From positions 1-64,000 of the forward strand of contig NZ_JACAQA010000003.1 in NCBI RefSeq assembly GCF_013385425.1: DNA of 64,000 bases, read 5' to 3'. The translations under genes were made by a program, and so were the position numbers. This document shows positions 63,534 through 64,000 of the stretch, one piece after another; the first letter of the stretch is position 1, and every line of letters begins with the position of its first letter. The stretch is from Pseudomonas gingeri. Its GTDB lineage: Bacteria; Pseudomonadota; Gammaproteobacteria; Pseudomonadales; Pseudomonadaceae. Under the pieces are notes generated by a model. The model saw only the letters and a list, made by a program, of their open reading frames with translations. It searched no databases and was not told the origin of the DNA.

Positions 63534-64000
63534 ATGAAAATCATCATCGCCCCCGATTCGTTCAAGGACAGCCTCAGCGCCGAAGGTGTGGCCCGAGCGA
63601 TTGCCGAAGGCCTGGCCCAGGTACTGCCCGAGGCGCAGCTGATTGAATGCCCGATGGCGGATGGCGGCGAGGGGACGGTGGCGGCGGTGTTGGCCGTGTG
63701 CAACGGCGAGTTGCGCCAGCAGCGGGTGCGTGGCCCCCTGGGCACGCCGGTGGACGCGCATTGGGGCTGGTTGCCGGCCAGCGCCACGGCGATTATCGAG
63801 ATGGCCGAGGCCAGCGGTTTGCAGCTGGTTCCGAGGGAACAGCGCAATGCCTGCATCACCAGCACCTTCGGCACCGGCGAGTTGATCCGCGCGGCCCTGG
63901 ATGCCGGTGCGCAACGGGTCATCCTGGCGATTGGCGGCAGCGCCACCAACGACGCTGGTGCCGGTGCCTTGCAGGCCTTGGGTGTAGGGCTGTTCGATGC
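63534..64000 (+). CDS. Glycerate kinase (GarK/GlxK type), 5' part
   Basis: The first 155 codons are visible; the gene runs off the right edge. MKIIIAPDSFKDSLSAEGVARAIAEG is the family signature, followed by CPMADGGEGTVAAVL and the VILAIGGSATNDAGAGALQALG stretch, the phosphate-binding region. GGAG lies nine bases before the ATG. It should phosphorylate D-glycerate to 2-phosphoglycerate, in agreement with the cdaR and MFS genes next to it. Confidence 0.9.
   Translation, partial: MKIIIAPDSFKDSLSAEGVARAIAEGLAQVLPEAQLIECPMADGGEGTVAAVLAVCNGELRQQRVRGPLGTPVDAHWGWLPASATAIIEMAEASGLQLVPREQRNACITSTFGTGELIRAALDAGAQRVILAIGGSATNDAGAGALQALGVGLFD

Overview
The window reads as chromosomal DNA of a Pseudomonas of the fluorescens/putida type. 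It is GC-rich and densely coding, carries REP/REPIN repeats, and its gene sets match known Pseudomonas loci: the PUMA3 (vre) surface-signalling system with an Hxc-type type II secretion system (T2SS), an itaconate-degradation cluster, and a malate:quinone oxidoreductase with a signal peptide. I see no rRNA, tRNA, CRISPR array, prophage or intact insertion sequence. Assignments come from reading motifs and gene order; no database search was run.

Layout. (1) 1-6960: the right part of an itaconate catabolic operon: acyl-CoA dehydrogenase end, MmgE/PrpD protein, itaconate CoA-transferase, citramalyl-CoA lyase, and a three-gene TRAP transporter. (2) 7197-12066: a small exported protein, vreA-vreI-vreR, then the hxc pseudopilin genes hxcW, hxcU, hxcV and the inner-membrane gene hxcP. 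(3) 12067-21983: a catabolic island lying between hxcV and hxcT. It holds a HutC-like GntR repressor, a HisC-like aminotransferase, a polar amino-acid ABC transporter, D- and L-type alpha-hydroxyacid dehydrogenases, and a histidine ammonia-lyase paralogue. (4) 21984-30139: hxcT-X-Y-Z-Q-R-S, the rest of the T2SS. (5) 30323-37550: BON-domain protein, LuxR-type response regulator, aldehyde dehydrogenase, a pntAA-pntAB-pntB transhydrogenase and a zinc alcohol dehydrogenase, which look like a redox-balancing unit. (6) 37537-43987: an RND pump with its adaptor, divergent from an OmpR-type two-component system. (7) 44012-59968: mostly housekeeping or stand-alone genes: RarD, an rRNA-type methyltransferase, RidA, maleate isomerase with LysR, SulP transporter, LysR with tautomerase, GNAT, CAP protein, mqo, LysR with pirin, a GAF-EAL phosphodiesterase, and an aldo/keto reductase. 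(8) 60286-64000: a small Lys/His-rich exported protein, then MFS transporter, cdaR and glycerate kinase (cut by the right edge).

The most interesting part is the island in (3). Its enzymes make a closed logical pathway. L- and D-hydroxyacids of imidazolelactate type would be oxidised to imidazolepyruvate, transaminated to histidine by the HisC-like enzyme, and deaminated to urocanate by the ammonia-lyase. Two of its transcription units start next to sequences that resemble sigma-54 promoters, each beside a copy of a TGTATATACA-type palindrome that fits the GntR/HutC repressor encoded in the same island. A third palindrome lies upstream of hxcT. The substrate is inferred and needs a biochemical test.
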